Shown here piece after piece: positions 48,290-60,732 of a DNA stretch of 64,000 nt. This DNA is from Laccaria trichodermophora (taxonomy: Eukaryota > Basidiomycota > Agaricomycetes > Agaricales > Hydnangiaceae). Below the pieces are notes generated by a model. The model was not told the origin of the DNA, made no database searches, and saw only the letters and a list, made by a program, of their open reading frames with translations. Location of the stretch: positions 868,001 to 932,000 of the forward strand of contig JACTVC010000004.1 of assembly GCA_018417955.1 (NCBI GenBank), given 5' to 3'. The translations under genes and the position numbers were made by a program. Numbering within the stretch: the first letter of the stretch is position 1; each line of letters begins with the position of its first letter.

Positions 48290-48458
48290 AAACATTTACG
48301 CTTCTCTGAACCGAGTTCCGAGCGCCCAGTGGGGCAGGTGACAAAGACCTGTGGTGAACGCTTACCGGCAAAACGCGAACGATGCCTGATGGTCAACGTG
48401 TGGCGTTTGTTACAAGTTGTCGCTTCTTTCCTTCGCCCACATCTGCCCCACTTCCAAC
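48290..48458 (+). promoter_or_regulatory. Shared promoter-like cassette, NLR copy 2
   Basis: It matches 14800-14972 with few changes and lacks the MITE that interrupts the upstream flank of copy 1. It ends directly at the NLR ATG. Confidence 0.45.
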
Positions 48459-51220
48459 ATGAGTGAAATCCATATCCTCCAAGGTGCTCAGAATCCCGTA
48501 ATAACGGGCGGCACATTCATGGCTGCCGAGACTGTAAGTGAACCGCTGTGATGCACTCTTATCGCAAACTAATCAGTCGGTATTTTACACAGATCAATTA
48601 CTTCACTAGCGCTGGAAAGAAAGCGTTATCCGACGCCGCGATTCCTGTGAAACCAAACTCAAGTATTCGGTTCACAGGACGTACCGACGTTCTTGCAAAA
48701 TTGAAGGAACATTTTACTGCCCAAAGTAACAATAAACTCCGCCCCCGAAAATTCTTTTTGTTGTATGGTATGGGGGGAATTGGGAAGACTCAGATTTGTT
48801 TGAGGTTCATTGAGGATATGGCTGACTAGTAAGTCTCCATCATATTACTTAGTCCCTGTTTCTTATTGGTCCACAGCTTTTTGCATGTTTTCTGGATTGA
48901 TGCCTCTTCAGTTGGTACAATCACTCAGGGACTGAAGGGAATCTGCAACCTTCCTGAGGCTCAATCTTCTGCTCTGGATGGCTCACCTCAATCTGCTTTA
49001 CAGTGGATTAGCTCTCTGAGAGAAAACTATGCCATGGTCTTTGACAATGCTGATAATCTGACACCTGAGGAACTTGAGCAATATTTTCCCTCTGGGCTAG
49101 GGGGGAATATTTTGATAACTAGTCGCAATTCTGGTCTAAAACATCTGACTTTACATGAGAATTCTCTTGAGGTGAAAGAGATGGAAGAAAATGATGCTAT
49201 CTCTTTACTCTTAAAGGCTGCTTGCTTGAGTGAGTCTCAGGAAAATTTACAAGCTGAGGCTTCCAAGATTGTGAATGAGCTCTTTTGCATTCCTCTGGCT
49301 ATTGATCAGGCTGGTGCTTTCATTGCTTTTGGAGACACAGACATCAGAGACTATCTTGATGAATATTCTCAATACAGAGAAAGATTATTATCTTACCCCA
49401 CTTTCAAAGGGGCATCTAAATATAACAGAACTGTATATGGAAGTTGGGAGCTATCATTTAAAGAAATTCAGCAGAGAGCTGAAAGTGATGATTGTCAAAG
49501 AGCTGAGGCAGCTAAAAGTGCAATGTTTCTGCTGGCAATCTTTGCCTTCCTTCATTTTGATGGTATCACAGAAGAAATTTTTTCTTATGCTGCTACTCAG
49601 GATTATAGAGATAATGAGCAGAGGTCTGCCTTGCCTCTTGCAAGCTCCATAATAGACCATACACTGCTTCAGCTTCACAACACAGGAAAATGGGATAATC
49701 TCATCTTTAAAGAGGGAATTCGAGTATTACTGTCTTTTAGCTTGATCAAACTGGCATCCAAAGGCATGTATACCATGCACCCACTCATTCATGCATGGGG
49801 AAGAAACAGAATGTCCTCAGAAGATATACAGAAATACTGTTTGGAAGCATATGCAATGTCAGCTTGCTCTCTGTCAGAAGATTTCAATGAGCAGCCATAT
49901 CAGTTCAGAAGGATTTTGGTCACTCATTTGAGGGCCAATCTACAGCACAGTGTAATGACAAAGAAGGAAATGGTTGATAATTACTTTGACGATGCTCATG
50001 AAAAATTTGGGAGACTGTTGAGTGAGCAGGGGTATAACAGTGAGGCAGAGAAGTTTCAAATTCTAGTGCTGGATGCAAGAAGCAGAACTCTTGGTGAGGA
50101 GCACCCAGACACAATCAGAGCCATGGGTCACCTTGCAAGGACATACCAGGTATTAGGAAATTATGCAGATGCAGAGAAGCTTGACATCAAAGCTCTAGAT
50201 ATGAAGAAGAGACTTCTTGGAGAAGATCACCTAGCTACAATTTGGTCCATGGCTAATCTTGCAATTACATATGGGAGGCTAGGAAAATATGCAGATGCAG
50301 AGAAGCTTGAAATCAAAGTTCTAAATATGAGAAACAGACTTCTTGGAGAAGAGCACCCAGACACAATCTGGGCCATGGGTAATCTTGCAAGTACATATGA
50401 GAATCTAGGAACATATGCAGATGCAGAGAAGCTTGAAAGCAAAGTTCTAGATATGAGAAACAGACTTCTTGGAGAAGAGCACCCAGACACAATCTGGGCC
50501 ATGGGTAATCTTGCAAGTACATTTAGGAGTCTAGGAAAATATGCAGATGCAGAGAAGCTTGAAATCAAAGTTCTAGATATGAGAAACAGACTTCTTGGAG
50601 AAGAGCACCCAGATACAATCTCAGCCATGAATAATCTTGCAAATACATATGGGCATCTAGGAAAACATGCAGATGCAGAGAAGCTTCAAATCAAAGTTCT
50701 AGATATCAGAAACAGACTTCTTGGAGAAGAGCACCCAGATACAATCTTGGCCATGAATAATCTTGCAAGTACATATTGGAGTCTAGGAACATATGCAGAT
50801 GCAGAGAAGCTTCAAATCAAAGTTCTAAATATGAGAAACAGACTTCTTGGAGAAGAGCACCCAGATACAATCTTGGCCATGAATAATCTTGCAAATGCAT
50901 ATTGGAGTCTAGGAAAATATGCAGATGCAGAGAAGCTTCAAATCAAAGTTCTAGATATGAGAAACAGACTTCTTGGAGAAGAGCACCCACATACAATTGA
51001 TGTAATGGAAAATCTTGCAATAACATTTTGCCAGCTAGAAAAATACACAGATGCATTCAAGCTAGAAGCCCAAGTTGTGGATGTAAGAAAGAAGATACTT
51101 GGAGAAGAACATCCACAAACAGTCAAAGCAGTGGCATACCTTGCAAAAATTAAATCTCAAGCCAACACAGATACTTCAGGAACTAAATCAAAGAAACAAG
51201 GTAAGTCTTGTCTACTCTAG
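48459..51220 (+). CDS. NB-TPR NLR-type protein, copy 2
   Basis: Exons 48459-48533, 48593-48828 and 48877-51220 give 884 residues. Domain order is as in copy 1: GAQN-x-V-I-x-GGTF start, P-loop GMGGIGKT, MVFDNAD, LITSRN, IPLAIDQAG, MHPLIHAWGRNRM, then TPR units. Eight full 42-residue units and a partial ninth are present, one more than in copy 1. The length difference of 41 residues equals one unit minus one residue lost near the S-x-K-G loop. Variation between units and copies is concentrated at the same positions (after N-L-A-x-T-Y and D-T-I), which are on the TPR binding face. It is likely a cytoplasmic NLR sensor. Its partner on the other side is the intact coiled-coil gene, convergent at 514 bp. 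Confidence 0.85.
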
Positions 51221-51734
51221 AATCTGGTCAATTCACATATTACAATATTAGTTCACCATTTCCCCACAATTGCAAGTAGGCCTTCCAAAAGATTGAAGAG
51301 AAAGGTAATGCAATATTCCAACATTTTTTCTATTATAGATTCTCATTTGGTTTTTCAGTAGTTAGTGTAACATATCCCTGGGGCCCTTGAGCACTGCAGG
51401 CTTCTTATGTAGCAGGCATTGGCTGTAATTATAGGAGCCAATTGAAAGTAATGGTATGTTTTGCTAAATGTCAAACATTGAAATTTCAATCATGGCGTCA
51501 TCAATGCTACCGCCCTATCCAAAAATATTCCCTAGAAGGGGGGAGGTGTGAGAACATATTCACGCAAAGTCAGATTGAGAAAACTGGCAAGGCCAAGGAA
51601 AACTACTACGCCGGAGGCGAGAAATTGGGGTGATTGCAAGGTTGGGATAGAAGAACATAATCATTTACTCAAAAGGCTCACAGATGACAGTAAAGAGGAA
51701 AGGAAGAGCCAGAGGGCTTGAAAAGGGAGGGGCT

Positions 51735-54676
51735 CTACCAATTCCATTCCTCATCTTCATCTTGAGTCCCGGCATTGGAGGATGTTGTCGATTTGTTTGA
51801 AGGTTTCATGCCCCCGTCCGGCCGGGAGGGCATCAAGGTCGTCGTGTGCGGTTTCTTGAAATCAGGGGTCATAACGCTTGCGATGCGTATAGTATCGTCA
51901 TTGTCGTCGTCAAGAAGGGAGGGGGATAAGGGCGAGGTGGGTAGAGGCGTGCTCAGCGTACGTGAGATTGGTGGACCTGACCCGATCGGCGTGGTGGGTG
52001 CGTTCCATGCAGAGATGATGCTTTGTGAGACGTCCGATAGTAGCACAGATGCTCGTTTTTGACTTTTGGTGAAGCTGTATACAGAAATAGACGACATCAG
52101 CATCACAGTGAGGAACTACGAAAGACAAAAGGACGAGGCGGATGCAAGATCTGGGACCATTTTTGTGATCGAAAAGCAGGCTCGCCCAAGAAAAGGGTCC
52201 AATGGAAAAATCGGAGAAACACGTACGTAGGACTATCCCTTAACTCCCCCAACTTCTTACCCATACTCCCCATCCACGACGCACCACCACCTGCCAAGAC
52301 ACCCAGGCCAGGGATAGACGAAGGGGGAGGAAGAGAACCCATCCCATTCACACCACCTCCAAACCTGCCATCAGACTGTGTCGCGTATCCATGTCCGTTC
52401 GTGTTGACGGTCGCCCACATATTCCCATTCGTCTTCTCCCTGCCGCTAATGCCAGCCTCAAGCTTCGCAGTACCCTCAAGCTCAGGGAGTGGTGACGGTA
52501 CCCTTGAGCTCCCTACTGAACTCGCAGTAGTGGCGCTTGCCGTCAACCCAGGCTCGATGGCCGACAACCCACTGCTCCAATGCAGAGGAACAACATCTTT
52601 CGATTTCCGCCGGCGGACTTTGGCTCCACCACTGGGGGTCAAGTCCAAGCTAGACGTGAAGGTCGCTTCGTCGAACTCCTCCTCGTCAGGCTCTCCTTGC
52701 GGTTGAGGCTCCCCTGGAACGGGCTGCTGCGGCTCCACCGCACAGTGTTGCCGTTCTTTGCGCTTGAAAGCAGGGTTCGGACTCATGGTCGGAGTAGCAC
52801 CTGTATCGTGTACCATCAACTCCGGGGCCGCACGAAAGTCATCACTTTCCCCAAGCGGTTCCTCAACATCATCCCCTCCCAATTCCTTGCCGCCTAAAGA
52901 CGACGCAGCCGTTGAGCTCGAGCACTGCGAATACCGCGTCGTCGCACTGGTAGCAGTAGCATGCGTCGACACAGAAGAGAGACTCTCCTTCTCCCTCGCG
53001 TGAGTCCGCCATCTTGGCGTCGTTGGCCCTCCAGATAGTGGTGAGCTTCGTTCCGCCAATAGTGGCGAACTCCGTTGGCCCGAAAGGGGCAAAGGAGAAG
53101 CTGATAATGGGAATGGGGAGCTGGGAGTCGAATTCGGATCGGTGATAGACAAGCCAGCGGCCAAAAAACGGTGCATGCCTTCTTTAATGCCTTCTAGGAC
53201 CGCAGGGCCCGTGAGGCCGGCTACGACGGTGGAGGCAGGGTTGGTGATAGTATTTGGGGGTGCCCTTGATACTGCGTCTGGAGGTGTTTGCGACTTCTCG
53301 AAGCCTCGGTTTACGATGCGTTCCCATTTACGTTTTACTGTGTACGCACCAAGGTGAGCGATTGACATTGGGAGAAAAAGAAGATTGAGACGTACACTGC
53401 AACAACTCCTCCTCGTGAACAGCCAGCTGCGATCGTAATTCGAGGCATTTAGACTCTTTTTGAGCAATAAAGTGCAGGAGTTCTGCGTGTCTGTAGAGTA
53501 AGTGTTAGTTACGGGGTCAAGAATGAGATCAACAAGCAAAGTGCAAAAAAGGAGTGAAATGCAGCAAAAGACCTATGAGGAAACCGAAGCTTGAAGCGTA
53601 GGGTAAAGTGGAAGACCCCCATGACGTTAATGGACGTATGGAGTCCTCAATGAATCCCTGGATGACAGCCCGCAGCTGGAGGGCCCCAACTGGCCCCGTC
53701 TTGGTAAGACAATATCAAATCAAAAAACGGGGCGTTCTGCCAATGCCAACCGAAGCATGGGAAGGGTAAGCGCACAGGGAACAAGCAGAGCGAGCCCGGG
53801 TTGGTTCGCTGTACACGTTGCTCCTGGGACGTCCGGGGAAGAAAGTAGGGATCTCGACATGCAGAGCGTGACTTTGAGCCCACGAAAATCGTATCAGAGC
53901 GACGATGTGGGGAGGAAAGAGAGTTGGGGCTGGTGGCTGTCGTTTGATGGTACATGAGTGGCATGTCGCGTCATACGAGGAAGGGCAAAGTTGGCCCGGT
54001 CCCTCCTCAACATCGCGAAGGCTTGACCAACGGATATACGTTCGTGGAAGAGAAACCGGACAGGGGCCCATCAGGTGAACGAGCGCTCAACGCTGCCGAT
54101 TTACGGTTGACGCCTGTCCTTGATCCACATCCAAAAAAATGGCCAAGAGAGAAAGGCAAAAAAGAGCGAAAACAACGAACAAAAAACGAAAAGACCAACT
54201 CACTTTTCAGCCAACGTCAACGGCGGCCTCTCCTTCTCCTTCTCCAAGGGTAAACTCATCCTCTGGATCTCCCCATGTCTCCCCTTCAAAGCCGGGCTCC
54301 CCCTCCCCACCGAACTGCTCCTAGACAATCCAGCTCCAGCATGTTGCGTACCGCGCGCACTTAAAGGCGAGCGTGCTGCGTTGTTCAAATTTATCGAGCT
54401 TGAAGTGTAATAGTCCGGGGTCCGGTCAGGGGGGTAATACGATATTGAGCTTTGTCTCCTGGATGCTTTTGAGGATGTGCTTGGTGAGGGCGAGGGTGAG
54501 GACGCGGATGTGGATGACGAGGTGATTGTTCCATCTAGGAGGTGGAGTGGTCGTGGACCGGGTGAGGCGGGTGGTAGTATGGCTAGAGAATGTCGTTTAG
54601 ACTTGGTCGTTGTTGATGAGCTTGAAGGAACGGAGTAGTATGACGAGGGGGCCGTTGTGGAAGGGGGCTTGCTCAT
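51735..54676 (-). CDS. Low-complexity coiled-coil protein (DUF4048-like), intact copy 2
   Basis: Four exons (54204-54676, 53396-53490, 52227-53337, 51735-52074) total 2019 nt and join in frame to 672 residues, with all GT/AG borders visible. The N-terminal exon is Ser/Pro-rich with KSKRHSLAILPP. A coiled coil spans exons 1-3: LAEKHAELLHFIAQKESKC, then EEELLQLKRKWERIV. The middle is disordered. The C-terminal part has GGGASWMGSMGKKLGEL, TKSQKRASVLLSDVSQS and a D-E-D-E-E-W-N-W end. This layout resembles fungal DUF4048 proteins; the name is from memory and not certain. Function is unknown. Intron 1 is about 710 bp, very long for this organism, and its sequence recurs in several module copies. 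Confidence 0.75.
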
Positions 54677-54875
54677 GGCTCAGATGACGAGAATGCACAC
54701 GAACATGATGAAATTCGGGTCTAGGTGTCGCATAACAACCACAACTACTTCCAAGAGAAACTGAATTCACGGGCCCGTCTAACATCTATTCCTCGCTGTC
54801 CGAAACAGCGTGCATGTGTGTACTCTAGTCACCACCCACAACAACAACGTCTTTCCGAGTCCAACTCCCAACCAC

Positions 54876-55314
54876 CTAATGAGCAGCAGCCGTCGAAGCA
54901 CCCTCCTTCTCCGCCTCCGCAATGAATTTTTGAATACTAAATAAACAAAGGCGTCAGTCCTCCTCTTTTCCCATGTAAACCAAAGCAAGAAAACGCACAA
55001 TTGATCTTCCCCCCTACAAACACAACCCACACCCGCATCAGCCATTTCTCGCCTATAACATAACAGGAAAAAACCACATACGAAGACCCAGCATTGATCT
55101 TAACGCTCTCCTTAGCCTGCTGCACCGTCGCAGGCTTCTTCTCCGCCTCTGACCCACCCCTCGTTGCGAGCCATGCCGTTCCGAACGCGGTCGACAGGAC
55201 CCCGATGGAGAGGTACTCGTTCTTGATGGCGCGGCCGAAGATTGTGCTGTCGGGTGTTAGGATATGAGATGAAAGAATGAAGGAAGGAAGGAAGGAAATG
55301 GCGTACTAGGACAT
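54876..55314 (-). CDS. atp19: ATP synthase subunit k-like protein (Atp19)
   Basis: Four exons: 55307-55314 (8 nt), 55082-55246, 54999-55013 (15 nt) and 54876-54936. They total 249 nt and encode 82 residues. Key parts are MSYTIFGRAIKNEYLSIG, a single hydrophobic helix (GVLSTAFGTAWLATRGG) and an acidic tail (FIAEAEKEG). This matches the small subunit k of the mitochondrial F1Fo ATP synthase, which sits in the inner membrane and helps dimer formation. It lies head to tail with the coiled-coil gene (200 bp between its stop and that gene's ATG). It looks like an ordinary single-copy gene at the border of the repeated module. Confidence 0.8.
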
Positions 55315-55885
55315 GAAGAGGATGTGTTGCTGGAGGAGGGAGGGAACAGAAATTATTTGTGACGTAACATGTCACCCGGATATCTCCGGCCGCATTTGGC
55401 AAGTTCCTCAAACTTTGCTCGGAAGACCACTACGTTCAAATACTTGTTCTCCTCCTGCTCAATAATTTCGGACTTCTTAAATGTCAGTTATTTAGGTGCT
55501 CGCGGATGTCGACGTCATTTATTGACACTGAAAAATCTACAACAGACCCCGCTCCTCAACCGCACTGGTATGGTCAATTTCACACTCTTGCCTGTTTGCG
55601 GTCAACTTGTCTCTTGATCCCAGTTCGTTTCATGATTTCGATCTTTTGCCCCAACTCGTAGTCACGGCTACTCACCGTCATATTGATGCAATTGTGTTCT
55701 TCTGCAAAGGAAACCATCCTAGAAGCCACCGGAACACGCTAGAACATTGCCGAATTGGCTGGACAACAATCGCAGTTCAAAAACAAGGCCCGATTTTGGA
55801 TATTTAAGCCACACAGCTATGGCTTGCATCATTGGTCGTCTCCGGAACTCCAACCTATACCTATACCCCTTCTACGGAACAAGCC
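55315..55885. other. Intergenic region between ATP19-like and F-box genes
   Basis: It holds an AAGG-type simple repeat just upstream of the ATP19-like start (55280-55300) and otherwise short frames with no domain. The two genes are divergent, so promoters for both should lie here. Confidence 0.4.
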
Positions 55886-57081
55886 ATGATCCCACAATTT
55901 CCGCAAGAAATTCACGACTCTATCATCACCTGCCTCCGCGGGGATACTCCTTCTCTTTTAGCATGCGCTCTTGTTTGCAAGAACTTCGTTCCAATGAGCC
56001 AGCAACTTTTATTCTCCCAGGTCAAACTAAAATGGGTCAAGCATAAACCTGCACCTGGTTACCGCTTTCGCCTGCTCCTTGCGTCCGCACCCCACATCGC
56101 TAAATACGTGCGAGAGCTCAAGATTACGAACGGATGTACACGCGACTTTGATTATATAAGCCCGGGTGGGTAGCTCACGATAACTCGCTCCAAACCATCT
56201 TACCTTCCTTGTCCAATCTCAAAGCAATCACTTTAAACGCGAAACACACCAGTTGGAAGTACCTCCCTCGCCGCGTTAAGGAGGCGTTGTTATCAGCGTT
56301 CCGCTCTAATTCTCTCATCTACCTTCACTTGAAGGGAATCAGCGACTTCCCCATCACGACAATCACAGAGTTTGGTGGTTTGAAGCACCTCAGGCTCAGC
56401 TCTTTACATTACCTTGGGCCTTTCCCTACTTACGAGGGATCCTCCCCCTCCCTACCCTGGCCATCCACTCACAAGCTATCCCAACTTGAATCTCTTCATT
56501 TTGATGTCGAACCCGAGATCATGCAGGTTGTATTCGACGGCCTTCTTCGCGGAACATGCGTTGACAATGAACGTCAGTGTTTCGTGTCCCCTCCACTACC
56601 CCATTCTACTGGCATCGTACGATATCCCTCCAATTTAGGTGATGACAACGAGTTTACTCGTATCCATCAATCTCCCCTCCCACATCTCCGCACCGTCAGC
56701 ATCCAGCTCGAGCTACGGTCCCTGTTCGCAATGTCCAAGAACGCGCTTCTCAGCGTCGTCTCGCTACTCCATTCCAACAAGATCGCAACGCTCCCCCGTC
56801 TCGAGGTCCTAGCATTCTCGTGCAACGGTGCCGACATTGATAACCTTCACGCTCCCTTCGACATGTCCATCTGGAAAGCGCTGGACGCCCGAGCACATCA
56901 ACTGTCTGGAAAATCGTTCCGAGCCCTCAATGTCGATATCTTTCATCCCGAATGGTATCTGTCCAATGGGATCCTTCGCATGATATCTGGAAATCTCCCT
57001 CAGTTACAGGAATCAGGAATGCTGCACCTTGGAAAGGCGGACCCCTCAAGTCAGTTGATATTTTTATTGATGAATATCTGA
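55886..57081 (+). pseudogene. F-box-type protein with one frameshift
   Basis: ATG 55886 starts MIPQFPQEIHDSIITCL, then LLACALVCKNFVPMSQQLLF, the usual F-box of Agaricomycete F-box/LRR-like proteins. At about 56158-56170, in CCCGGGTGGGTAG, the frame runs into a stop; one base over it continues without break (W-V-A-H-D-N-S-L-Q, LPSLSNLKAITL) to TGA 57081. The rest has leucine-rich stretches (GGLKHLRLSSLHYLGPF, LPRLEVLAFSC). The frame change lies in a G run, so an assembly error is as likely as real loss. If intact it would be a substrate receptor of an SCF ubiquitin ligase. Confidence 0.6.
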
Positions 57082-57882
57082 CGGTCTCTACAACAGAAGT
57101 AGGAGGTTGGGGGTTTTAAAATTTTCTGACCAAGTTGGGCGGCTTCTACGGATTCCGCAGATATTTGTAATATTGACCTTCAATTTGTACCCAAGGAACG
57201 AAACGTTCTGATAAATCCAAAATAAATGACAATGTTTATTCGATATCCATGACTTCTCTTTGAATTCGTCTTAGTGTACACAGAGGTAATTAGTTCGTCT
57301 GTTTTACTCCATGAAGTTGTTGAGTTACTGTACTTGAGTACTTGTATTTGGAATTCGTCTACAACACAATAGAGTGAGCGCTCCTTCCAATCACAGAGTA
57401 TCTCCATCTCCGTCATTGGTTCTCCCCTCTCATTTTCAGTGCGAATTGATGGGTTCAAGCTAGGAGAGTCCTTACCTCGTGTTCTTCTACATTCAGTTTC
57501 CTACATTTTTTTAAAACCCAACCTTATCTTGGAAGTGATTTTCACCTGAAAAGTCACGCCTTGAATACAGATGTCAGTTGAGCTGCGGGAGGGGGGAAAG
57601 TCTACCATCGATAGACAAGGTGCCGCTCGATTCAGTATATATCCAGCGCATTGTGGGAAGCCGGGGAAGTGTGCTTCTGCGCAGTATTTCAAGTTGTCAC
57701 GGTTTACCGCATCACACATAAGGGCTGCTGCAAACGGAGGGTCTCTTTGTTTTTGGAACCGACGGACTAGTAGAATTTGATTAAGAATGGAGGTGTATCG
57801 AAAACATAATCTGAAAACTTTTCTCGATTACAATGATACAATATAGTAAATGAAAGTATTGACGTCTACCTCAGCTCGGCAG
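57082..57882. other. Non-coding flank of F-box gene
   Basis: No gene recognised. About 57725-57830 ('ctgctgcaaacgga...gtgtatcgaaaacataa') resembles 59515-59600 in the unknown gene further on, so a small piece of that gene may have been copied here. Confidence 0.4.
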
Positions 57883-58460
57883 CAAGGGGGTGTCGGGATT
57901 AAAAAAAGAGACCTAGGGTCGATTTTTTTTTCTCAGCAGTGGGAGGTCAACCTACCTACTACGTAATCAGGCACTGGTCTATATGGTAATAGTGACATCA
58001 TCACTGTAGATATTTTCGACATAATTTCCCTCCTGGTGCTGTTTATTCAGGTTTTGGATTCCCCCTGTACCACAGTTGACTGTTGTTCCAAAATCGGGGC
58101 ATGTTGTGAATCCTTGTGAATATATTTCAATCCTCTTTAGATATAGTTGAGTTCTATAGGTGTAAAATGGCAGGCTTTTGTTACCTTGCCTTTTAAAGCC
58201 AATTTTGAGAGAAATGCTGTTATCGCACAGCCACCTTGATCATCAATTTTTGGTAAAATAATGAACAACAAGCTGTTTTGAGTGCTTTATATTGATCTAT
58301 ATACTCCTACAAGCTCATTACATTGTATGGTCCTCCTCAGAACCTGCCCAACCTCGTTTTTAGGTGAAGTTTGGGTGATGTCCATTTTTTTTTTTCAGGC
58401 CCAACAGCTGGACCTACCTACCAGCCTCTGGTCCAGCATTCTAATTCCAACACCCCCTTG
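57883..58460. mobile_element. hAT-like MITE, 578 bp
   Basis: Ends are CAAGGGGGTGT and ACACCCCCTTG. The 8 bp CTCGGCAG flank both sides (57875-57882 and 58461-58468). It shares end sequences and inner A-run and 'cctacctac' stretches with 33298-33982. No transposase frame. Confidence 0.8.
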
Positions 58461-58598
58461 CTCGGCAGATACATAAGCAAGACTCAGTGAATGCCAACCA
58501 TCAATCAATTATTTCTATGGCGTGTTCGACATCACGTCCGTCATTTATCTTAACCTCTTCATCACAACGTGCCGACAGATGGTCAGTGACTACAAAAA

Positions 58599-60101
58599 TT
58601 AGTCGAAGAAAGTCCCAGTAAACTCAAAGAGCGCACCCTCGTCATGGTCTGAACCCGTGAGGTCGGTTGTGATAATTTTCCTGCGTTTCCTTCCGTTGTC
58701 TGCGAAAGGAGCCTCTTGTCCGCAGGAAGGTGGCAAGGCATCGCGTTTTACACGACCCCGTGTCCTAACTCCGTCTGTGAGCGATTGTTCCCCAGAAGGT
58801 ACCTGAAACACATACGTCAGTGAAGCAAGATTTGACACAGGCAACGCTTGAGACGAGGGGGGATCTGACCATTGTGGAACCAATCGGCGCAGTGACCGTC
58901 ATTTTGATATTTCTCAAGCGCAACAATTGGCTTTCAAATGATTCTTTCTGGCCCTCGATCGGAGTGGCTTCGACGAATTTCGCAAGGTCGTCAATGCGCA
59001 TCTTCGTGCAACAAATCAGAATATTACGATTCAGTGGATCAAGGCATAATAAGTCGGGTTTGACTAACCTTAATATTTTGAATAATCATTTGATCTGCGA
59101 GCCTGGAGCTCTGTCCAAAATGACCACGACCGGAAATTAAGAGGTCCATCACGTTGTACAAAGAAACGAACAACCTATCTAACATGTTATGTAACAGCGC
59201 GTTGAGAATTGCGGAATAAACGTACCTCCAATTTTCCGAACCAAACGGGTGGTCCAGAACCGAAAGGTCTCTCCAGGCCCTCTGCGCGCATGCCTGGGCA
59301 AAATGGGTAATCGAGATAGCACTCTCAACAAAAAGGTTACCGGATCACCCATGATTGGAGAGAAAATACATGAAAAAGTACAGGAACTCAAATTTGTCGT
59401 TCATACATCTTCGGACTTCCAAAAGCCACTCCGTGTCTCGTACCATCAATTCATGGCCCCCCAAGGGCGATGGTACAAGATAGGTGGAAAGCAATAACGT
59501 CAACCACCCGAGTGCTGCTGCAACGGCAGGGAGTTTATGTTTCTGGAATCGGCGAACAAGGTGCCGATCAACAACGGATGTGTATCGAAAACATAAAGCT
59601 GAGCATTCTGAGCTACACTAGACGACCGTCACGAAGCATGAGCATTACCATGAGTGAAATCAGGTAAAAGGATACACTCACTCGGCTATGAAACCTTTCC
59701 CGCAATAATGCAAACTGATTCCACCACAATACAAAGGCGCTGGAACTGGCCGAACCACTCAATGGTAGCAATGATTCTAGATCGTGTTCTTCCAGAACAT
59801 TATCCAGAGTGCCAGGGTCCAATTTGTCACCGTGATTATAGTGGGTTGCCCAATAGTCCATGCTGTAGTGCAATGCAATGGCTGTTCCTTCCTTAGGCGA
59901 TCCACCATGAAAATCGGTGAGGGTGCGAATACACATTGCAAGGAGGAAGGAGTGGGATTTGGATCCGTCAATGTATAGGTCACATGATCTATGTCGATCC
60001 CAGAATGTCGGACCGCCCGCTGACCTGGCTGCAAGCCCCAGGGCTCTTAGCCTTGAGGCTCCTTCGGAAAACGCCGCTGAGGCTCTCACGTGCGGCCACA
60101 A
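58599..60101 (-). CDS. Unrecognised multi-exon gene or pseudogene
   Basis: Minus-strand frames follow one another: 60101-59613 (HYSMDYWATHYNHGDKLDPG, DNVLEEHDLESLLPL), about 59500-59340 (MVRDTEWLLEVRRCMND), 59001-58860 (IDDLAKFVEATPIEGQ, ESQLLRLRNIKM) and 58883-58599, which ends in a basic stretch G-R-K-R-R-K and a TAG-type stop before 58599. GT/AG-like borders lie between them, so they could be exons of one protein with a nuclear-type tail. I cannot place it in a family, and exon joins were not all confirmed. Confidence 0.35.
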
Positions 60102-60699
60102 CTAAACGTGACGAGTTGATGGGTCCGTCGCGTCCGTCGCGTTGGTGTCGCTTCTCCGTTTCCCTTCTGTATTTATCACACCGCTCGCAAACATTCAGTT
60201 CCACATATATACAATTTATCTAGAGCATTAAACACACAAAAATTTCACTGCCACATCATGCTTGAGTGGTAGTTACTGGTGCTAATTTGGTTGATGCTTA
60301 GCCAGTGCTTAGTTTGACTTTGCAAGTTCTTCTTTCTAATTTTCACAATGTATAAGTACATTTGTCTTAAAAAATGTAAGTTTATTCTTCGTGAAATCCG
60401 TCACCGTATAAGGCTATAGGCTAGTATAGCGTTGACACTCTATTTGGTAAAGTGTTTGGTGGCGTTGATTCCCTCACTCCACATCATTTTCAGAAAAATT
60501 GGGGTATCCCTCACAAAAGTTGTCTGGAATTTGAAAGCTTCTCTTGTTTTTATTACTCACAGGAAATTATTCGAGACATTGGTTGTTCCACGAATAAGTC
60601 TATGTAAGTTGTTGTTTAAACGGAGTCTGGGCTCGCGGGGTTTGCCGAATTCTTGATCGTTCTCAGCGTGGCCCATCAATGATTGCACAAACAAGTACA
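60102..60699. other. AT-rich intergenic region
   Basis: No gene is visible. It separates the unknown gene from the truncated NACHT gene. A plus-strand frame at 60432-60656 lacks domains. Confidence 0.4.
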
Positions 60700-60732
60700 A
60701 CAAGCCTTAGGGCTAATAGCCCTAAGGCTTGT
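60700..60732. repeat. Near-perfect 33-bp palindrome
   Basis: Two 15-base arms are exact complements around the three bases AAT (for example CAAGCCTTAGGGCT at 60701-60714 and AGCCCTAAGGCTTG at 60718-60731). The stop codon of the truncated NACHT frame lies inside it, so the palindrome marks the breakpoint. It could be the hairpin end of an inserted element or a repair scar. Confidence 0.8.

Noticed and set aside
60700..60732. Rho-independent type terminator
   Set aside because: The window is fungal, no T run follows, and the palindrome coincides with a truncation point of a gene.
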